Made by a program: the position numbers and the translations under genes
Shown: positions 36,466-47,493 of the stretch, piece by piece
How the letters are laid out: every line of letters begins with the position of its first letter
Position numbering within the stretch: position 1 is the first letter of the stretch
Notes under the pieces: model-generated
What the model was told of the DNA's origin: nothing
Seen by the model: the letters and a program-made list of their open reading frames with translations, nothing else
Databases searched by the model: none
Assembly (NCBI RefSeq): GCF_004155535.1
Contig: NZ_RYUH01000010.1
Span: 186,001 to 250,000 of the forward strand
Direction of reading: 5' to 3'
DNA from: Bifidobacterium pseudolongum subsp. globosum
Lineage (GTDB): Bacteria > Actinomycetota > Actinomycetes > Actinomycetales > Bifidobacteriaceae
DNA: 64,000 nt

Positions 36466-36617
36466 ATCCCCCTACTATGCCATGGCCTTTTGTCCATCTC
36501 CGCCCCCATGCAGGCGGCATGCGTCCACTCCCTACATGAGTCGATTCACGGTATGCCTCTTCCACACGAACGAGGAATACGCAAGCCCAAAGCCATTTGC
36601 ACCATACGGCTGCTACC

Positions 36618-37757
36618 ATGAAGCTGAAAATCACCAGGAACAGGAGACGCGCCATCAACGAACCTTCCTTCTACCAACTTCTTCAGATTGACGCCCATGG
36701 GCTATGGGCGAAGGTGAGGACGACCACAGAACCGCGGAAAAAGACGCGTCTCATCTTCGCCATGTCAGTCAGGAGCATCCTGCTCGTCTCCTTCGCCATC
36801 GTGTTCATCGGCGGGCTGTCGGCGGTGTTCGACCCCGAGAACTCCGGACTGGCCGTGGCGGGGTTCTGCATCCTGCTCGGCATCAAGCATGTTCCCTATG
36901 GATACCGTGCCGCCGACAGCGTTATCGCGCTGGGGCTCGTATTGGCTGCCATGGTCTGCGGAGGTCTGGCGGCCCAGTCATGGCCGCCCGTTCCCTGCCT
37001 GATGGTGAACCTCCTGCTCATCGCCCTCATCCTGGTGCTCGTCGCCGACGATCCTCGAATGGGCAACGCCGGGATTTATGTGTTCGGATACCTGTTCGTA
37101 AGCCAGACGCCCGTGGAGGGGACGGCGCTTGCGAGCCGGTGCGTGCTGGCGCTACTGTTATGGCTGGCCTGCGGCGCCGTACTCCTGCACAAGCACCACG
37201 GGAAGTTTCAGGATGTTCGACTGCATGACATGTTGGCCAAATTCAATGCATCCAGCGCAAAGGGACTCTGGCGGATCAGGCTGTCCGCAGGGGTGGCTGT
37301 GGCCTTGCTCATCGGGGAACTTGCGGGACTGCCCCGAGGTGTATGGGTGGGCTATGCCTGCATGTCGGTGCTTCTCCCCTTCGGCGAAGCGGGAGCAAGC
37401 CTGCCGATGCGAGGACTGCAGCGCATAGGCGGGGTTGTCGTCGGGTCGCTGCTCTATGCCGGATTCTCGCTTGCGGTGCCTCCCGGGTCCCGCATCCTGT
37501 TCGGCCCCATCGCAGGCATCTGCATGGGATTCTCCACCAAGTACATGGTGAACAACGCCCTCAATTGCTTCGGTGCCCTCCTGCTTGCCGAGAGCATTTA
37601 CGGAGTCGCCGGGTCCGTGACGTTGCGGATCGTCGACAACATGATCGGTGTGCTCTTCGCGATATGCTGCACCGTGCTGTTCTCGCTTCTGGAACGCCAT
37701 GTCTCCCCCGGCGAGGCACCGGCAACCAACAGCACTAAGCCGTTAACGCATATATAA
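36618..37757 (+). CDS. FUSC family membrane protein
   Basis: 379 aa from ATG 36618. Two blocks of membrane helices separated by a short soluble part (HHGKFQDVRLHDMLAKFNAS). The second block carries the FUSC-type signature (GVWVGYACMSVLLPFGEAG, RGLQRIGGVVVGSLLYAGF). Aromatic-acid or xenobiotic exporters have this build, but the large central soluble domain of the full-length family is absent. Substrate unknown. Confidence 0.8.
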   Translation: MKLKITRNRRRAINEPSFYQLLQIDAHGLWAKVRTTTEPRKKTRLIFAMSVRSILLVSFAIVFIGGLSAVFDPENSGLAVAGFCILLGIKHVPYGYRAADSVIALGLVLAAMVCGGLAAQSWPPVPCLMVNLLLIALILVLVADDPRMGNAGIYVFGYLFVSQTPVEGTALASRCVLALLLWLACGAVLLHKHHGKFQDVRLHDMLAKFNASSAKGLWRIRLSAGVAVALLIGELAGLPRGVWVGYACMSVLLPFGEAGASLPMRGLQRIGGVVVGSLLYAGFSLAVPPGSRILFGPIAGICMGFSTKYMVNNALNCFGALLLAESIYGVAGSVTLRIVDNMIGVLFAICCTVLFSLLERHVSPGEAPATNSTKPLTHI

Positions 37758-37798
37758 TCCCTTTCCAGACAGCGCGCGCGCATTCATCCCAGAAGAAA

Positions 37799-37827
37799 AG
37801 GCCTGCCGAAAGCACTTCGGCAGGCCT
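37799..37827. terminator. Bidirectional terminator between the FUSC gene and guaA
   Basis: 12-bp perfect stem (37799-37810 and 37816-37827), 5-base loop, A run before and T-rich sequence after it, between convergent genes. Confidence 0.85.
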
Positions 37828-37941
37828 CGTCATGCGGAGCACAATCCTTAAGGCAATCGGTTCATGCGATTTCTCATGGAACAGACTCAATCATGCTCAA
37901 TGGAAGGCAACGCAAAGCGTTCCCGGACCAGAGTGGCACAC

Positions 37942-39504
37942 TCACTCCCATTCAATAGTCGCCGGCGGCTTCGACGTGCAATCGAGCACGACGCGATTGA
38001 TCTGACGGCATTCGTTCGTAATGCGCGTCGAGATCGTGGCAAGCACGTCGTACGGCACACGCGACCAGTCAGCGGTCATCGCATCCTCGGAGCTCACTGG
38101 GCGCAGCACGATAGGCATGCCATACGTGCGTTCGTCACCCTGCACGCCCACCGAATGCACATCTGCGAGCAGTACGACCGGGCACTGCCAGATGTCACGG
38201 TCCAGACCGGCCTTCGACAGTTCCTCGCGGGCGATCGCGTCGGCATCGCGCAGCACATCCAGACGTTCCTTGGTGATCTCGCCGATGATGCGGATGCCGA
38301 GGCCCGGGCCCGGGAACGGCTGACGCCAGACAATTTCGTCGGGCAGTCCCAGTTCGGTGCCGATCGCGCGCACTTCATCCTTGAACAACGAACGCAGCGG
38401 TTCGATGAGTTCGAACTTGAGGTCGTCTGGCAGACCACCCACGTTATGATGCGACTTGATGTTGGCCGCGCCATCGCCACCGCCGGACTCCACGACATCT
38501 GGATACAACGTACCCTGCACGAGGAACCTCACCTCCTTGCCCTCGCTGCCGGCGGCCTCGATGACCTGACGCTGTGCCTTCTCGAATGTGCGGATGAACT
38601 TCTCACCGATGATCTTGCGCTTCGTTTCGGGGTCGGACACGCCCTTGAGGGCATCGAGGAAGTCCGCGGACGCGTCCACGGCGATCAGCCGGATGCCTGT
38701 CGCCGCCACGAAGTCATGCTTGACCTGCTCGGCCTCGCCCTTGCGCAGCAGGCCATGGTCCACGAACACGCAGGTGAGCTGATCGCCGACCGCACGGTGC
38801 ACAAGCGCTGCGGCGACGGCGGAATCGACGCCGCCGGACAGGCCGCAGATGACCTGTGCATCGCCGACTTGCTCGCGGATCTTCTTGACCTGGTCGTCGA
38901 TGATGTTCGCGGCGTCCCAGTCACGGCCGATGCCCGCGCAATCATGCAGGAAACGCTCGATGAGTTCCTGCCCCCGCGGCGTGTGTTTGACCTCCGGATG
39001 CCACTGCACGCCATACAGCTTGCGCATCGGGTCCTGCATGGCCGCGACCGGAGCGCCCTCGGTGTGGGCAAGCACCGTGAAACCTTCGGGAGCCTCCTTG
39101 ACCGCCACACCGTGGCTCATCCACGTGGTCTGGTCCTGCGGAGAGCCGGCGAGGATGCCAGCCGGATCGTCGATGACCGTTGCGGTCTTGCCATATTCAC
39201 CCAGCGCCGCCTTGTCCACGTCACCGCCGAGTTCGTGCGCCATCACCTGGAATCCATAGCAGATGCCAAGCACCGGTACACCAGCCTCGAACACCTTCTT
39301 GTCGATGGACGGGGCGCCGGGCTCGAACACCGAAGCGGGACCGCCGGAGAGGATGATCGCCTGCGGGTCCTTGGCGAGCATCTCCTCGACCGGCATGGAA
39401 TGCGGCACCAACTCCGAATAGACGTTGGCCTCGCGCACGCGACGGGCGATCAATTGCGCGTATTGGGCGCCGAAATCAACGACGAGTACAGGCCCTTGTG
39501 CCAT
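37942..39504 (-). CDS. guaA: GMP synthase (glutamine-hydrolysing)
   Basis: 520 aa. N-terminal class I glutaminase: [20 protein letters not shown], catalytic Cys in GICYGFQ, then [12 protein letters not shown]-pyrophosphatase domain with the loop [16 protein letters not shown]-terminal dimerisation domain with [14 protein letters not shown] and the terminal KPPATIEWE. Makes GMP from XMP, the product of Xpt. Confidence 0.97.
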   Translation of the reverse strand: MAQGPVLVVDFGAQYAQLIARRVREANVYSELVPHSMPVEEMLAKDPQAIILSGGPASVFEPGAPSIDKKVFEAGVPVLGICYGFQVMAHELGGDVDKAALGEYGKTATVIDDPAGILAGSPQDQTTWMSHGVAVKEAPEGFTVLAHTEGAPVAAMQDPMRKLYGVQWHPEVKHTPRGQELIERFLHDCAGIGRDWDAANIIDDQVKKIREQVGDAQVICGLSGGVDSAVAAALVHRAVGDQLTCVFVDHGLLRKGEAEQVKHDFVAATGIRLIAVDASADFLDALKGVSDPETKRKIIGEKFIRTFEKAQRQVIEAAGSEGKEVRFLVQGTLYPDVVESGGGDGAANIKSHHNVGGLPDDLKFELIEPLRSLFKDEVRAIGTELGLPDEIVWRQPFPGPGLGIRIIGEITKERLDVLRDADAIAREELSKAGLDRDIWQCPVVLLADVHSVGVQGDERTYGMPIVLRPVSSEDAMTADWSRVPYDVLATISTRITNECRQINRVVLDCTSKPPATIEWE

Positions 39505-39976
39505 AAGTTGAACCCCTTAAATACATAGGTATGTTGTGGCGTGTAATTGACATACTCCATTGTGGGCGTGCAAGTAGACAACGCCATGCCCACATGGGGC
39601 CGCCCGGGGTGGCGCAGTGGCCGAAGCGGCCCCATTGCCCGCAATGTGCGGTTTATCGCAACACGCCGCCACACATTGCGCCCAATCGAACGGCGCCAAT
39701 CACGCACATATCCTTGCAATCATTGCTATTGCAGCGTTCCACAAGAATTGAGCGGCGATTCGGGAATGCACAATTCACATGGTCAAGTTTTCAAAAGAGG
39801 TAAGAAATATCACATTCTCGCACACACATGCCCAAAAAGAAGCAAAAAGTCAGAGAGTTCACGTAACATGATTCTCGATTGGACACGGGGTTCCTCCCCA
39901 GTGGGAGGACATGCGGATCCCGTGGCCACATTGGAACAAACAATCGCACATATTGTGCAGGAGTACAGGAGTACAC
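39505..39976. other. Gene-free region between guaA and xfp
   Basis: 472 bases holding the divergent promoters of guaA and xfp. Visible: several short hairpins (39618-39631; 39892-39909 with TCCTCCC/GGGAGGA arms), an AT-rich part from about 39780, and the palindrome at 39946-39958. No ORF of interest and no complete tRNA. Confidence 0.6.
39946..39958. promoter_or_regulatory. Palindrome upstream of the xfp ribosome site
   Basis: GCACA-TAT-TGTGC, a perfect 13-bp palindrome 19 bases before the xfp start codon. It may be an operator or part of a leader hairpin. Confidence 0.4.
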
Positions 39977-42454
39977 ATGACAAATCCTGTTATTGGCACC
40001 CCGTGGCAGAAGCTGGATCGTCCGGTTTCCGAAGAAGCCATCGAAGGCATGGACAAGTACTGGCGCGTCACCAACTACATGTCCATCGGCCAGATCTATC
40101 TGCGTAGCAACCCGCTGATGAAGGAGCCCTTCACCCGCGACGATGTGAAGCACCGCCTGGTCGGCCACTGGGGCACCACCCCGGGCCTGAACTTCCTTCT
40201 CGCCCACATCAACCGCCTCATCGCTGACCACCAGCAGAACACCGTGTTCATCATGGGCCCGGGCCACGGTGGCCCGGCTGGTACCGCTCAGTCTTACGTT
40301 GACGGCACGTACACCGAGTACTACCCGAATATCACCAAGGACGAAGCTGGCCTGCAGAAGTTCTTCCGCCAGTTCTCCTACCCGGGCGGCATCCCGTCGC
40401 ACTTCGCCCCGGAGACCCCGGGCTCGATCCACGAAGGTGGCGAGCTTGGCTACGCGCTCTCCCACGCGTACGGCGCTGTGATGAACAACCCGAGCCTGTT
40501 CGTGCCGTGCATCATCGGCGACGGCGAGGCCGAGACCGGCCCGCTCGCCACCGGCTGGCAGTCCAACAAGCTCGTCAACCCGCGCACCGACGGCATCGTG
40601 CTGCCGATCCTGCACCTCAACGGTTACAAGATCGCCAACCCGACCATCCTCGCCCGTATCTCCGACGAAGAGCTGCATGACTTCTTCCGCGGCATGGGCT
40701 ACCACCCGTACGAGTTCGTCGCCGGCTTCGACAACGAGGATCACATGTCGATCCACCGTCGTTTCGCCGAGCTGTTCGAGACGATCTTCGACGAGATCTG
40801 CGACATCAAGGCCGCGGCCCAGACCGACGACATGACCCGTCCGTTCTACCCGATGCTCATCTTCCGCACCCCGAAGGGCTGGACCTGCCCGAAGTTCATC
40901 GACGGCAAGAAGACCGAAGGCTCCTGGCGTGCGCACCAGGTCCCGCTGGCTTCCGCCCGCGACACCGAAGAGCACTTCGAAGTCCTCAAGGGCTGGATGG
41001 AATCCTACAAGCCGGAAGAGCTCTTCAACGCCGACGGCTCCATCAAGGATGACGTCACCGAGTTCATGCCGAAGGGCGAGCTGCGCATCGGCGCCAACCC
41101 GAACGCCAACGGCGGTGTCATCCGCGAGGATCTCAAGCTCCCTGAGCTCGATCAGTATGAGGTCACCGGCGTCAAGGAGTACGGCCATGGCTGGGGCCAG
41201 GTCGAGGCTCCGCGTTCCCTCGGTGCATACTGCCGCGACATCATCAAGAACAACCCGGATTCGTTCCGTATCTTCGGACCGGACGAGACCGCATCCAACC
41301 GCCTCAACGCGACCTATGAGGTCACCAAGAAGCAGTGGGACAACGGCTACCTCTCCGGCCTCGTCGACGAGAACATGGCCGTCACCGGCCAGGTCACCGA
41401 GCAGCTCTCCGAGCATCAGTGCGAAGGCTTCCTCGAGGCCTACCTGCTCACTGGCCGTCACGGCATCTGGAGCTCCTACGAGTCCTTCGTGCATGTGATC
41501 GACTCGATGCTGAACCAGCATGCGAAGTGGCTCGAGGCCACCGTCCGTGAGATCCCGTGGCGCAAGCCGATCTCCTCGGTCAACCTCCTCGTCTCCTCGC
41601 ACGTGTGGCGTCAGGATCACAACGGCTTCTCGCATCAGGACCCGGGTGTCACCTCGGTCCTGATCAACAAGACGTTCAACAACGATCACGTGACGAACAT
41701 CTACTTCGCGACCGATGCGAACATGCTGCTCGCCATCTCCGAGAAGTGCTTCAAGTCCACCAACAAGATCAACGCGATCTTCGCGGGCAAGCAGCCTGCT
41801 CCGACGTGGCTCACCCTCGATGAGGCCCGTGCCGAGCTCGAAGCCGGCGCCGCCGAGTGGAAGTGGGCTTCCAACGCCGAGAACAACGATGAGGTCCAGG
41901 TCGTCCTCACCGCCGCTGGCGACGTTCCGACCCAGGAGATCATGGCCGCTTCCGACGCCCTCAACAAGATGGGCATCAAGTTCAAGGTCGTCAACGTTGT
42001 TGACCTCCTGAAGCTGCAGTCCCGCGAGAACAACGACGAGGCCCTCACGGACGAAGAGTTCACCGATCTCTTCACCGCCGACAAGCCGGTCCTGTTCGCG
42101 TACCACTCCTATGCCCAGGACGTTCGTGGCCTTATCTACGACCGTCCGAACCACGACAACTTCAACGTTGTCGGCTACAAGGAGCAGGGCTCCACGACCA
42201 CGCCGTTCGACATGGTCCGCGTCAACGACATGGATCGCTACGCGCTCCAGGCCGCTGCCCTCAAGATGATCGACGCCGACAAGTATGCCGACAAGATCGA
42301 CGAGCTCAACGCGTTCCGCAAGAAGGCGTTCCAGTTCGCAGTCGACAATGGCTACGACATCCCGGAGTTCACCGACTGGGTCTACCCGGACGTCAAGGTC
42401 GACGAGACGCAGATGCTCTCCGCGACCGCGGCGACCGCAGGCGACAACGAGTGA
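39977..42454 (+). CDS. xfp: Xylulose-5-phosphate/fructose-6-phosphate phosphoketolase
   Basis: 825 aa, the full bifidobacterial length, from ATG 39977 with AGGAG 5 bases upstream. TPP enzyme that splits Xu5P and F6P with phosphate to acetyl phosphate plus GAP or erythrose-4-P, the key step of the bifid shunt. Family signatures are clear: [71 protein letters not shown] (TPP site), and [20 protein letters not shown]. Codon use is strongly biased, fitting a very highly expressed gene. Pta and AckA follow and use the acetyl phosphate. Confidence 0.98.
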   Translation: MTNPVIGTPWQKLDRPVSEEAIEGMDKYWRVTNYMSIGQIYLRSNPLMKEPFTRDDVKHRLVGHWGTTPGLNFLLAHINRLIADHQQNTVFIMGPGHGGPAGTAQSYVDGTYTEYYPNITKDEAGLQKFFRQFSYPGGIPSHFAPETPGSIHEGGELGYALSHAYGAVMNNPSLFVPCIIGDGEAETGPLATGWQSNKLVNPRTDGIVLPILHLNGYKIANPTILARISDEELHDFFRGMGYHPYEFVAGFDNEDHMSIHRRFAELFETIFDEICDIKAAAQTDDMTRPFYPMLIFRTPKGWTCPKFIDGKKTEGSWRAHQVPLASARDTEEHFEVLKGWMESYKPEELFNADGSIKDDVTEFMPKGELRIGANPNANGGVIREDLKLPELDQYEVTGVKEYGHGWGQVEAPRSLGAYCRDIIKNNPDSFRIFGPDETASNRLNATYEVTKKQWDNGYLSGLVDENMAVTGQVTEQLSEHQCEGFLEAYLLTGRHGIWSSYESFVHVIDSMLNQHAKWLEATVREIPWRKPISSVNLLVSSHVWRQDHNGFSHQDPGVTSVLINKTFNNDHVTNIYFATDANMLLAISEKCFKSTNKINAIFAGKQPAPTWLTLDEARAELEAGAAEWKWASNAENNDEVQVVLTAAGDVPTQEIMAASDALNKMGIKFKVVNVVDLLKLQSRENNDEALTDEEFTDLFTADKPVLFAYHSYAQDVRGLIYDRPNHDNFNVVGYKEQGSTTTPFDMVRVNDMDRYALQAAALKMIDADKYADKIDELNAFRKKAFQFAVDNGYDIPEFTDWVYPDVKVDETQMLSATAATAGDNE

Positions 42455-42498
42455 GCCTAAGGGGTAACGCTTCCCGGTAATCAGCATACAGGGAATCA

Positions 42499-42534
42499 GG
42501 GCGTGTGGAAATTCGTTTCCACACGCCCTTTTCA
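42499..42534 (+). terminator. Intrinsic terminator of xfp
   Basis: 13-bp stem (42499-42511 with 42516-42528), TTCG tetraloop, followed by TTTT. Strong and textbook-like. Confidence 0.92.
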
Positions 42535-42699
42535 TATCATCTGAGCATGCGTCCCCGGTCACAGGTGCGACCCGTGACCGGGTGAATTGCCACGTGACCG
42601 CCAATGCGTACAATGGAAGAGTGCGTGCCTTTCCCCCGCACGCGCAGCCATGCACCACCCCGCATGCACGCAACGTAGCATGCATCATAAGGAGTCATT

Positions 42700-44379
42700 G
42701 TGAGCCTCAAGAATGTGAGCATCATCAGTCCCGAGCCCGGCAATGGACGCAACGTAGTCGCGCTCGGTCTCATTGCCCTGCTCGCCAAGACCAATGTCAC
42801 GAGTGTGTTCCGCCCCGCCGTCTCGTGCAAGGAGACCTTCACCGACACGCTGCTCGACTATGCGAACGCGCACCAGACCCGCGAGCAGGCCATCGGCGTC
42901 ACCTTGCGCGACGCGCGCATCAACAAGCAGAGCGCCCGCGCGCAAATCGTCAGCAAATTCATCGACACGAACGCCCAGCTCAATCCCGAAGTGCGCGTGA
43001 TCGTCGGCAGCGACCGCAATGGCGTGGGCGACCCGGAACGATTCAGCTTCAACGCCGACGTCTCCGCCGACCTGCAGGCGCCGGTGTTGTTGACCGTCTG
43101 CACGCTGCACCGCACCCCCCAGCAGGTGCATGAGACGATTGAGGCATGCACCGAGGTCATCGTCAACGCCGGCACCAAGGTCATCGGCGTGTTCATCACC
43201 GGCTGTGACGAGAACCAGTGCACCTCACTGCGCACCTATTTCAATGATTACGATGTACCCGTCTGGACGGTGCCGTTCCTCGACCTCGAGGAGAGCGCCA
43301 CCCCCAACGACGCCATTGGCTCTTTTGCCGCACATGTGCCGGCAGATGAACTGCTGCACACCCTGGACTCCCCCTTCGTGCCACCGACCACCCCGTATGC
43401 CTTCCAATACGACATCCTCGCGCGCGCCAAGAAGAACCGCAAGACGATCGTACTGCCCGAAGGCACTGACGACCGCATCATCACCGCCGCGAACTACCTG
43501 CTCGAATCGAATGTGGTCGACATCGTGATCATCGGCGAGCGCGACGAGATCCTCGAGCGCGGCAAGAAGCTCGACCTCAAGTCGCTCGACAAAGCACGCT
43601 TCCAGTCGATGGAGGACGAGCAGCTGCTCACTGAGATGATCGACAAGCTGTGCGAGTTGCGTGCCAAGAAGGGCATGACCCCTGATGTGGCCCGCAAGAC
43701 CTTGCGCGACCCGAATTATTTCGGCACGATGCTCGTGGTGCTCGGACAGGCCGACGGCCTTGTCTCCGGCGCCATCAGTTCGACCGCCAACACGGTGCGC
43801 CCGGCCCTGCAGCTCATCAAGATGAAGCCCGGCACCAAATCCGTCTCCGGTGCGTTCCTCATGTGCCTCAAAGACCATGTGTCCGTGTTCGCCGACTGCG
43901 CCATCAACCTCGATCCCGATCCGGAGCAGCTCGCCGACATCGCGTTGCAGTCCGCCCAGACCGCCAAGGCGTTCTCGATCGAACCGCGTGTGGGCATGCT
44001 CTCCTACTCCACCCTCGGTTCCGGCAAGGGCCCGGATGTCGACCTGGTCGTTCAGGCCACGTCGATCGTGCGTGAGAAGAACCCCGACCTGGCGCTTGTG
44101 GGCCCGATCCAGTTCGATGCCGCATGGTCGCCGGATGTGGCCAAGGTCAAGGCGCCCGGCGATCCCATCGCCGGCCGTGTCTCTGTGTTCGTGTTCCCCG
44201 ACCTCGATTCGGGCAACATCTGCTACAAGGCCGTGCAGCGCTCCTCCGGCGCCGTGGCCATCGGCCCGATCCTGCAAGGACTCAACAAGCCGGTGAACGA
44301 CCTGAGCCGAGGCGCGCTGGTGCAGGACATCATCAACACGATCGCGCTCACCGCCATCGAAGCCCAGCAGAACGACTGA
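42700..44379 (+). CDS. pta: Phosphate acetyltransferase, long form
   Basis: 559 aa from GTG 42700 with AAGGAG upstream. Interconverts acetyl phosphate and acetyl-CoA. The N-terminal ~220 residues are a DRTGG/BioD-like regulatory part (SIISPEPGNGRNVVALGLIA). The catalytic PTA_PTB domain occupies the C-terminal ~330 residues (KTIVLPEGTDDRIITAANYL, VLGQADGLVSGAISSTANTV, SYSTLGSGKGPDVD, GPIQFDAAWSPDVA). It is separated from ackA by its own terminator. Confidence 0.95.
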   Translation: MSLKNVSIISPEPGNGRNVVALGLIALLAKTNVTSVFRPAVSCKETFTDTLLDYANAHQTREQAIGVTLRDARINKQSARAQIVSKFIDTNAQLNPEVRVIVGSDRNGVGDPERFSFNADVSADLQAPVLLTVCTLHRTPQQVHETIEACTEVIVNAGTKVIGVFITGCDENQCTSLRTYFNDYDVPVWTVPFLDLEESATPNDAIGSFAAHVPADELLHTLDSPFVPPTTPYAFQYDILARAKKNRKTIVLPEGTDDRIITAANYLLESNVVDIVIIGERDEILERGKKLDLKSLDKARFQSMEDEQLLTEMIDKLCELRAKKGMTPDVARKTLRDPNYFGTMLVVLGQADGLVSGAISSTANTVRPALQLIKMKPGTKSVSGAFLMCLKDHVSVFADCAINLDPDPEQLADIALQSAQTAKAFSIEPRVGMLSYSTLGSGKGPDVDLVVQATSIVREKNPDLALVGPIQFDAAWSPDVAKVKAPGDPIAGRVSVFVFPDLDSGNICYKAVQRSSGAVAIGPILQGLNKPVNDLSRGALVQDIINTIALTAIEAQQND

Positions 44380-44404
44380 GGTACACCACACAACCATGAA
44401 CACG

Positions 44405-44457
44405 ATGCGGGCGTTGTGGCTCCACTTCCCTATGGATCAGAGCCACAACGCCCGCAT
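44405..44457 (+). terminator. Terminator of pta
   Basis: 17-bp perfect stem (44405-44421 and 44441-44457) with a 19-base loop, 25 bases past the pta stop. Confidence 0.85.
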
Positions 44458-44557
44458 TGTGTCGTCCGTCATCTTTTTGTAGCAAACGGCGAGTACCCTG
44501 TACTTCTGGAAAGCCGCAACAGCGGTGAACACAAAACACCAATGGAGGATGCCCAGA

Positions 44558-45784
44558 ATGGCAAAAACCGTCCTTGTTATCAATTCCGGCTCCAGCTCGA
44601 TCAAGTACCAGCTTGTCGACCTTGAAACCGGCGAAGGTATTGCCTCGGGTCTCGTTGAGAAAATCGGCGAGCCGATCGACGGCCACTACAAGTACGAATA
44701 CAACGGCGAAAAGCACGAGCTCGAAGAGCGCATCGACAACCACGAGCAGGGCCTCAAGCGCGTGCTCGGTTTCTTTGAGGAATACGGTCCGAGCCTCGAA
44801 AGCGCCGGCATCGTGGCCGTCGGCCACCGCGTGGTCCAGGGCGGAAGCACCTTCCCCGACCCGGCCCTCGTGACCGACGAGACGATCAAGCAGGTCGAGG
44901 ACCTCGCGGTGCTCGCTCCCCTGCATAACGGCCCAGAGGCCAAGGGCGCCGAGGTCATGCGCGAACTGCTGCCGGATGTGCCGCAGATCTTCGTGTTCGA
45001 TTCCTCCTTCTTCCAGCAGCTGCCGAAGGCCGCCAGCACCTACGCGCTCAACCGTGAAGTCGCCGAGAAGTACAAGATTCGCCGTTACGGCGCCCACGGC
45101 ACCTCGCACTGGTACGTCTCCTCGAAGGTACCCGAGGTTATTGGCAAGCCCGCTGAAGGCCTCAAGCAGATCGTGCTGCACATCGGCAACGGCGCCTCCG
45201 CTTCCGCCGAAATCGACGGCAGGCCGATCGAGACCTCGATGGGCCTGACCCCGCTCGAGGGCCTGGTCATGGGCAGCCGCACCGGCGACATCGATCCGGC
45301 CGCTGTCTTCCACCTGATCCGCAATGCGCACATGGATGTGGACGAGCTCGACGACCTCTTCAACAAGAAGTCCGGCATGATGGGCATGACCGGCTTCGGC
45401 GACATGCGCGAAGTCCACCGCCTCATCGCCGAAGGCGACGAGAACGCCAAGCTCGCGCTCGACGTCTACGTGCACCGCATCGTGAGCTACATCGGCGCCT
45501 ACACCGCCCAGCTCGGTGGCCTCGATGTCATCACGTTCACCGCTGGCGTCGGCGAAAACGACGAGATCGTGCGCCGCATGGTCTGCGAAAAGCTCGCCCC
45601 GTTCGGCGTCAAGCTCGACATGGAGAAGAACGACACCCGTTCCAAGGAACCGCGCATCATCTCCACGCCGGATTCCTCGGTGATCATCGCCGTCGTCCCG
45701 ACGAACGAAGAGCTTGCAATCGCACAGCGTTCCGCCGCCATCGCCGAAAAGGGCGAAGACACCTACGGCAACAAGATCGCCTGA
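44558..45784 (+). CDS. ackA: Acetate kinase
   Basis: 408 aa from ATG 44558, GGAGG 9 bases upstream. Makes ATP and acetate from acetyl phosphate, the energy-yielding end of the bifid shunt. Motifs: VLVINSGSSSIKYQL at the N-terminus, VGHRVVQGGSTF, RRYGAHGTSHWYV, IGNGASASAEIDGRPIETSM, and TAGVGENDEIVRR. Confidence 0.97.
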   Translation: MAKTVLVINSGSSSIKYQLVDLETGEGIASGLVEKIGEPIDGHYKYEYNGEKHELEERIDNHEQGLKRVLGFFEEYGPSLESAGIVAVGHRVVQGGSTFPDPALVTDETIKQVEDLAVLAPLHNGPEAKGAEVMRELLPDVPQIFVFDSSFFQQLPKAASTYALNREVAEKYKIRRYGAHGTSHWYVSSKVPEVIGKPAEGLKQIVLHIGNGASASAEIDGRPIETSMGLTPLEGLVMGSRTGDIDPAAVFHLIRNAHMDVDELDDLFNKKSGMMGMTGFGDMREVHRLIAEGDENAKLALDVYVHRIVSYIGAYTAQLGGLDVITFTAGVGENDEIVRRMVCEKLAPFGVKLDMEKNDTRSKEPRIISTPDSSVIIAVVPTNEELAIAQRSAAIAEKGEDTYGNKIA

Positions 45785-45817
45785 GCGATCTGCGCCATGC
45801 GTCTCACTGAGCGATAA

Positions 45818-45849
45818 AAAGAGGCCAGCCGGATTCGGCTGGCCTCTTT
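45818..45849 (+). terminator. Terminator of ackA
   Basis: 14-bp perfect stem (45818-45831 and 45836-45849), GATT loop, right arm ending in CTTT. The bases 45850-45981 up to the convergent aroA stop show nothing further. Confidence 0.88.
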
Positions 45850-45981
45850 CGTGTTCCCCCCACAGGAATTCATTCTGCCATAGCGTAGCATGAGCGCGTC
45901 GCCAAGACCATATATGTTGACAAAACGTTCACAACTGTTTTCCTGTGGTATTCCCTAATGCATGGACTGCTCCATAACGGT

Positions 45982-47373
45982 TTACTTGTGCTGTGCCAGC
46001 ATCGCGGTCCACAGGCCGGTGAAATCGGGGATCGTCTTGCGCGTTGTCTGCACATCCTCAACCGCGATGTCCGGGATGCGCAGGCCCAGCATCGCCGCGA
46101 ACGTGGCCATGCGGTGGTCCGCATAGGATTCCATGACCGCGCCATGCAACTGGTCTTGCGCAACCGGTTCGATTGCGATGCCATCGGCGAGCTCATGCGC
46201 ATGCGCGCCCACACGTTCGATCTCATGCACGAGCGCCTCCAGACGGTTGGTCTCATGCCCGCGCAGATGCCCGATGCCGGTGAGCGCCGACGGGCCGTCC
46301 GCGAACACAGCGATGGCGGCGATGCTCGGCGCGATCTCCCCCGCGGCGGACAGATCAAGTTCGCCCAATGCCCGGATGGTTCCATCAGAGCGCACCGTCA
46401 GCGTGCCACAGTGGCGGTCGTCGAATTCCTCGCAATCAGCGAGCTCGTTGAACGAAGCGTCGTCAAGCGTCACGTCGGCGCCGAACCGGTGCAGGATCGC
46501 CGGCAACAGACCGCCGGGCTGTGTGGTGTGCGCCGGCCAGTTCGGCACGCTCACCGATCCCGACGCGATCAGGGCGGCACCCAGGAACGGCGCGGCGTTC
46601 GACAGGTCCGGCTCGACGGTGATCTCCTGGGCCATCGTCAACGCACGCGGTTCGACCGTCCATTCGCCGCGCTGGGGCATCTCGACCGTGCCACCGGCGG
46701 CATTGATGTCTTCCATGGTCATGCGGATGTGCGGCAGGCTCGGCAGTTTGCGGCCGGTGTGCCTGAGCGTCAGGCCGTTCGGCAGACGTGACGCCGCGAG
46801 CAGCAATCCCGAAATGAACTGCGACGAAGCGGAGGAATCGATCTTCACCACAGGGCGACGGTTCGACTCCAGCGTCGTCGGCGGGGTGACAGTGAACGGC
46901 AGATGTCCTTCCTCCCCGTGGTAGTCGACGTGCGCGCCCAAACGGCACAGACCGTCCAGCAGGGGCTTCATCGGGCGCGCGTACGCCTGCCCGTCACCGT
47001 CGAACCGCACCGGACCATTGGCGAACAGCACAAGCGGCGGCACAAAGCGCATCACTGTGCCGGCGAGCCCGCAATAGACGTCGGTGCCGCCGTGGAATAC
47101 CCCATCGACGGGAGGGGTGATGGTGACGTCCGTCGCATCCTCGTCGTTCTGCGTGCACGTCACGCCAAGCGCGCGCAGTGCCCCGATCATGAGCTCGGTG
47201 TCGCGCGAACACAGCAAACCGCGGATATGCACAGGGCGCGTGCTCAACGCGGCGAGGATGAGGAAACGGTTCGACAGCGATTTGCTGCCGGGAATGGTGA
47301 CGGTGGCGTCAAGCGGCCCTTCGGCGAGGGGCGCCGGCCAAGGTTGGGTATCATGTTCGGTCATAGGCTTCAT
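45982..47373 (-). CDS. aroA: 3-phosphoshikimate 1-carboxyvinyltransferase (EPSP synthase)
   Basis: 463 aa from ATG 47373; ATG 47364 is equally possible and neither has a good ribosome site. Adds the enolpyruvyl group of PEP to shikimate-3-phosphate, the step before AroC. Motifs: TIPGSKSLSNRFLILAAL, CGLAGTVMRFVPPL, SSASSQFISGLLLAA, HLRGHETNRLEAL, YADHRMATFAAML. The open frame continues upstream into the tRNA tail region and is not coding there. Confidence 0.94.
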   Translation of the reverse strand: MKPMTEHDTQPWPAPLAEGPLDATVTIPGSKSLSNRFLILAALSTRPVHIRGLLCSRDTELMIGALRALGVTCTQNDEDATDVTITPPVDGVFHGGTDVYCGLAGTVMRFVPPLVLFANGPVRFDGDGQAYARPMKPLLDGLCRLGAHVDYHGEEGHLPFTVTPPTTLESNRRPVVKIDSSASSQFISGLLLAASRLPNGLTLRHTGRKLPSLPHIRMTMEDINAAGGTVEMPQRGEWTVEPRALTMAQEITVEPDLSNAAPFLGAALIASGSVSVPNWPAHTTQPGGLLPAILHRFGADVTLDDASFNELADCEEFDDRHCGTLTVRSDGTIRALGELDLSAAGEIAPSIAAIAVFADGPSALTGIGHLRGHETNRLEALVHEIERVGAHAHELADGIAIEPVAQDQLHGAVMESYADHRMATFAAMLGLRIPDIAVEDVQTTRKTIPDFTGLWTAMLAQHK

Positions 47374-47461
47374 CGTAATGGCAACGGCTGAACATGGGGC
47401 GCGCATCTCACGAATGCCGGCATGGGTGCAGCGGCGCAGAGCGTTGGCGGATTCATGAAAA

Positions 47462-47490
47462 TGCGGGGCCGTGTTGGCGACGGCCCCGCA
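47462..47490 (-). terminator. Terminator downstream of the tRNA tail
   Basis: 11-bp perfect stem (47462-47472 and 47480-47490), 7-base loop, directly after the tRNA 3' end on the minus strand. It would be the original terminator of the tRNA gene used as the attachment site. Confidence 0.7.
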
Positions 47491-47493
47491 TGA

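Noticed and set aside
39590..39670. tRNA-like stretch between guaA and xfp (GGTGGCGCAGTGG)
   Set aside because: It resembles an acceptor and D-arm, but no anticodon arm of correct length and no TTC-type T-arm follows.
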